From CSP1-5 sp964558395 (GTDB lineage Bacteria > Methylomirabilota > Methylomirabilia > Methylomirabilales > CSP1-5): a DNA stretch of 64,000 bases. Positions within the stretch are counted from its first letter, which is position 1. Each line of letters starts with the position of its first letter. Position numbers and translations under genes: made by a program. The stretch lies in assembly GCA_964558395.1 (NCBI GenBank), contig CAZLDS010000010.1, forward strand, positions 1 to 64,000, given 5' to 3'. This document shows positions 60,750 through 64,000 of the stretch, one piece after another. The notes beneath the pieces were generated by a model, which was given only the letters and a program-made list of their open reading frames with translations, did not search any database and was not told the DNA's origin.

Positions 60750-63353
60750 TTACGTCGATCCCGCCGCCCCCAGCCTCTCCACCTCCAGATCCGACACCAC
60801 GTCGTCTGCCGTGGATCGAACGGCGGCTTCGAGTCGGTTCCCCTCGACGATGGGGGCAATCCAAAGAATGGCTAAGAAGGCCCCGAGGACAGCAAGGGAA
60901 ATGTGGAAGCCGAGCGCTCCCATTGCCACGGCTGAGGTTACCAGCGCTCCCTGACACCAATAGAGCCACTGAGGCGGTCTAATCACAGTGAAGAAACGGG
61001 CCAGCCGTTTCGGTCCTCCGTGGTGCTCAATCACCATCTGCAGTGTGGCCTCGCCGAAAGCGCCGCGCCTGACCTTCAAATCCCAGGTTTCTGTGTCAGG
61101 GTTCCAGCCTACCGCACACCCAATGGCGTTCAGCTTCTTGGTTAAGCGGTCAAGGAAGCTGTACTTCTCCAAGTCTATTCCCCCTCGATAGAACCATTTC
61201 ACGGTCCGCCGGAATGGCTGCAGTCGTTGCCACCAACGGCTCGCGCGGTTTTCCGATCGGGAATTGGGCAACACGCTTCGCCACGGGGTCAGCCCCCCCT
61301 TCAGGCGGCCCCAGTCTCGGGCTAACGGCTCAACGAAGTGGAGCCACGCGATCATCGCACGCCATTTGAGCCTGCGAACTAACGGGTTCCCACCATGTAC
61401 TCCGAGCAGACCTTTCAAGTTAGCACCGTGGGCACAGGCGAAGCAGTAAAACACGGTGTATCCTATCCCGATCCCAACGAGCACAAGGCTCCACGGAAAA
61501 AACATGCCAATCAAGGCGAGAAGTCCTAAGGCAACATGCCACTCCATGGCCCGAGGGAGATAGCTCAACACCCCTCCACCACCGGGGTCGTACATCGATT
61601 GAAATCCGGCTGAGCCCCAGAGCCCCTGATAGACTACAGGGCGGCTGAAGAGGCGAAAGACGGGGTAAGGAGCATAGATGCGACCACCCCAGAAGGTATG
61701 ACCCCAGGGGTTGAATTTGCTGGGATGTTTCCGCTCGAGAAGGGCCTCAGACCTCCCGTAGCCCACCTGCTGCCGCCAGTAGGTCTTGACCGAGGGACGT
61801 CGGTGATGCCAAACGACCGCGGAGGCGTTGAAGCCGATCCGGTAGCCCCTCTCCAAAAGCCGCCAGCAGACATCGACATCATCCCCTGCAGATCTAAAGA
61901 TCGGATCGAACCCCCCGATCTCCTCCAAGGCACACTTCCGGAAGGCCATGTTGCACCCAGGGATATGTTCGGCCGCTTGGTCGTTCAGCATCACCTGGGT
62001 CGGGCCTCCCGGCGATCGGTAGACACACTTGGCCACCCAGTTGTCCTCTGCAGGAACGAGATTGGGGCCTCCAACTCCTGCGAAGTCCGATTCCAGGAAG
62101 GTTGTGACCAGATAGGAGAGCCAGTCGGGATCTGCTCTCGCATCCGAGTCGATGTAAGCGACGATCTCTCCTGTGGCCGTGCGGAGCCCCTCGTTTCGAG
62201 CGGCACCGACACCCTGATTCGGCGTAGTGATCGCCCGGAAGGGGTATCGTTGAATGATCGCATCACTCTCATCCGCGGACCCGTCGTTTACAACGATGAC
62301 CTCGTAATCGGGATAGTGCAGCTCAAGGAGTGACCGTAGGCAGCTCTCGAGGGTCTGAGCTTCATTATACGTCGCAATGACGACAGAAACCTTTGGCCAC
62401 CGACGGTCCGGCGGAAACGGAACACTGGTCGTAAAACGGCGCCTGGCAACTTCATAGGATGGCTTGGGGCGACGCTCCCCATCGACCAGCCCAAAACCCC
62501 ACTCTTCAACCAGGCATCCATCCTGGAAGAAGGGATCGGTCCACCCGAAGATCACTGCCCCGGATAAACCATGATCGAAGATCTCTTCAATCTGCCAGTC
62601 GAGGAAATCCGCTTGGCCTTCTGTCTCATGCCGAAAGCTACACATCCCGAACTCCGTCAGGACTAGGGGAAGCTCACCCGCGAGGTGGTGAAGTCTCGAG
62701 AGGTAGCCGCAGAATTCCGGCCGGCGGTGGAGGTAGACATTGAAAGTGCAGACGTCAAAAAAGGATACATCCAGGTATTCCGTTGTCGGGAAGTTGGTGT
62801 AGGTCACAAGCCTATCAGGCGCCACATCCTTCGCAACATGATAGAGGTCTCGGAGGAAGGCCTCAATCCTCTTCGGGCCGTGCCAGCGAACGATTTCGGA
62901 GGGAATCTCCTTTCCAACACAGTACATCAACACTGAAGGATGACGATGACACGAGGCGACACCGTTCTTGACTTGGAGCCTGATCTCCCGCCTTAGACCT
63001 GGCTGATCGAGAAAACAGACGTACTCCATCCATGGGATGGTCACGATGACCCTGATCCCATGCTTCTCGGCTTGATCAATTAGATAAAGGGGAGGAACGG
63101 TATAGGTCAGGATGGTGTTGATCCCGGCCCCTCGCATGAGCACGAGGTCTCTCGGGACGTCTGGTGGGTCCGGGAACTGATCACCCTGGCTGTTGGGCGG
63201 GAACGCGCCATAGGTCACGCCCTTGATAAAGAACTTCTCGTCGCCGACGTAAAGGAACTTTCCTTCAACTCTCGGCCGTTTAAGGCTGATATCGGCTGGC
63301 CATGCGGAAGGCACAGGACGAGGTCTCGTAAGATTAGTCCGACTCTCACGCAT
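60750..63353 (-). CDS. Glycosidase-GT2-membrane fusion protein (867 aa)
   Basis: Residues about 25-305 form a TIM-barrel hydrolase like GH2-type beta-glycosidases, with Glu149 in YCVGKEIP as acid/base candidate and Glu234 in VLTEFGM as nucleophile candidate. Residues about 325-545 are GT2: KVSVVIATYNEAQTLESC, VIVVNDGSADESD, AYIDSDARADPDW and the acceptor-side GDDVDVCWRLLERGYRI. The C-terminal 300 residues have several membrane helices (VALGLLALIGMFFPWSLVLVG). The layout resembles processive or trimming polysaccharide assembly at the membrane. It is the first gene of the locus. Confidence 0.75.
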   Translation of the reverse strand: MRESRTNLTRPRPVPSAWPADISLKRPRVEGKFLYVGDEKFFIKGVTYGAFPPNSQGDQFPDPPDVPRDLVLMRGAGINTILTYTVPPLYLIDQAEKHGIRVIVTIPWMEYVCFLDQPGLRREIRLQVKNGVASCHRHPSVLMYCVGKEIPSEIVRWHGPKRIEAFLRDLYHVAKDVAPDRLVTYTNFPTTEYLDVSFFDVCTFNVYLHRRPEFCGYLSRLHHLAGELPLVLTEFGMCSFRHETEGQADFLDWQIEEIFDHGLSGAVIFGWTDPFFQDGCLVEEWGFGLVDGERRPKPSYEVARRRFTTSVPFPPDRRWPKVSVVIATYNEAQTLESCLRSLLELHYPDYEVIVVNDGSADESDAIIQRYPFRAITTPNQGVGAARNEGLRTATGEIVAYIDSDARADPDWLSYLVTTFLESDFAGVGGPNLVPAEDNWVAKCVYRSPGGPTQVMLNDQAAEHIPGCNMAFRKCALEEIGGFDPIFRSAGDDVDVCWRLLERGYRIGFNASAVVWHHRRPSVKTYWRQQVGYGRSEALLERKHPSKFNPWGHTFWGGRIYAPYPVFRLFSRPVVYQGLWGSAGFQSMYDPGGGGVLSYLPRAMEWHVALGLLALIGMFFPWSLVLVGIGIGYTVFYCFACAHGANLKGLLGVHGGNPLVRRLKWRAMIAWLHFVEPLARDWGRLKGGLTPWRSVLPNSRSENRASRWWQRLQPFRRTVKWFYRGGIDLEKYSFLDRLTKKLNAIGCAVGWNPDTETWDLKVRRGAFGEATLQMVIEHHGGPKRLARFFTVIRPPQWLYWCQGALVTSAVAMGALGFHISLAVLGAFLAILWIAPIVEGNRLEAAVRSTADDVVSDLEVERLGAAGST

Positions 63354-63622
63354 ACGGAAATCTGACTCTCACGCATCCGCAACCAACCGTCATCACCGCT
63401 CCCCAAGTGGGCAGCGGACACTGAGTCTAACTCAGAACGGGAGACTATCAAAGCAAAAAGGGTGCCAAGATACGGGGTCGCCGCGAAGAGCCCTCTTCAA
63501 AACTCTCCTGAGGCCAGTGGTCTTTTCTTTGTGGATTCAAGACCCGTCAGGATATACGTTGACGGAGGCCGCTCCGCGCGCTATTGTGCCTACCGTTGGG
63601 CTTGCCGTTTCGAGGGCAAAGG

Positions 63623-64000
63623 GTGCGCGAGATTCGTGGAGTGATCCCGCCGGTCATCACCCCGTTCACGGAGACGGGAGAGGTGTCGTATAAAGCCCTA
63701 CTTGCGAACCTCAAACAGTGGAACACCACCGCCTTGGCGGGATATTTGATTCTGGGAAGCAACTCGGAATTTGTGTACCTGTCTGCAGAGGAAAAGATCA
63801 GCGTGCTGGAGGTGGCCCGAGAGCACATTCCGTCCGATAAAGTGATGATCGCCGGGACTGGATGCGAGGCCACGGAGGCGACCATTGCCCTGACGCGCAG
63901 GGCGGCGGCCATTGGGGCGGACTGCGTGATGGTCGTCACCCCGAGCTATTACACGCCGCAGATGCAGCCGCGCATCCTGATCGAACATTACCGGCGGGTC
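63623..64000 (+). CDS. Dihydrodipicolinate-synthase family aldolase, N-terminal part
   Basis: The gene runs off the right edge after 126 codons. VREIRGVIPPVITPF at the start and YLILGSNSEFVYLS (pyruvate-carboxylate motif, GS-x-S/T-E), GTGCEATEATIALTRRA and VVTPSYYTP show the DapA/NAL TIM barrel. The active Tyr and Lys are beyond the window. GTG at 63623 has GAGGG upstream. It is a second member of the family after 38369. The 269-base region before it is the divergent upstream region of the GH-GT gene. Confidence 0.8.
   Translation, partial: MREIRGVIPPVITPFTETGEVSYKALLANLKQWNTTALAGYLILGSNSEFVYLSAEEKISVLEVAREHIPSDKVMIAGTGCEATEATIALTRRAAAIGADCVMVVTPSYYTPQMQPRILIEHYRRV

Noticed and set aside
63344..63380. 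Repeated GACTCTCACGCAT upstream of the GH-GT gene as an operator pair
   Set aside because: One copy covers the start codon and the other is 23 bases away, out of frame. It looks like a small local duplication without further support.
1..64000. rRNA, tRNA, integrase, transposase or prophage genes
   Set aside because: I looked in the intergenic regions and ORFs and saw no convincing example. Transfer is suggested only by composition and gene relics.

Overview
This window is a GC-rich bacterial chromosome segment, most likely a metagenome-assembled scaffold. Two runs of exactly 100 N are each flanked by an identical 55-bp sequence, as when contigs sharing a k-mer end are scaffolded. The gene content fits an uncultivated, Gram-negative-type soil or subsurface bacterium: a PEP-CTERM protein, Tat-exported enzymes, a polyphosphate glucokinase, a squalene/phytoene synthase, and a c-di-AMP synthase fused to a YbbR domain. 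An NC10/Rokubacteria- or Nitrospirota-like lineage is a guess; no rRNA or tRNA was seen that would settle it.

Layout. 1-11 kb: a partial hemolysin III gene, a phasin-like protein, a PEP-CTERM protein, gamma-glutamyltransferase, an FAD oxidoreductase, a hydratase, an alpha/beta hydrolase and a folate/biopterin-type transporter. Two copies of a dispersed terminator-bearing repeat lie between divergent genes. 11-24 kb: small exported proteins, an amidohydrolase, a disrupted marC, a GlxA-type regulator, a TPR protein, a cupin, polyphosphate glucokinase, a frameshifted DUF1295 gene, an NmrA-like protein, an RRM protein with an apparent ATC start, and a Lys/Arg-rich protein. 24-29 kb: two membrane glycosyltransferases, then a thioredoxin/NHL-repeat gene whose first active-site cysteine codon is TGA, followed by a SECIS-like hairpin. 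I read this as a selenoprotein. 29-41 kb: the diadenylate cyclase fusion, a decayed ParB-like gene, an SDH-family protease, MarC, TatD, oligoendopeptidase F, an isoprenoid synthase, a DapA-family aldolase, a Tat/lipoprotein metallo-hydrolase and a DUF1054 protein.

41.7-63.4 kb is one long minus-strand surface-polysaccharide locus. In transcription order it runs: a glycosidase/glycosyltransferase fusion, an MsbA-like ABC exporter, a GT-B-like protein, a polysaccharide deacetylase, a GT-B/GT2 pair, a recombination scar, a second GT-B, a GT8-GT2 fusion, a GT2, a sulfotransferase-like protein, glucose-1-phosphate cytidylyltransferase, an SDR, two zinc-ribbon C-methyltransferase-type enzymes and a GT39-like membrane protein. 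Four otherwise different enzymes here end in the same ~105-residue C-terminal module, and the locus shows internal duplication with gene relics. The likely product is a methylated, perhaps sulfated, polymer built partly from a CDP-activated sugar.

The strongest leads are the TGA-containing thioredoxin/NHL gene and the shared C-terminal module of the polysaccharide locus.
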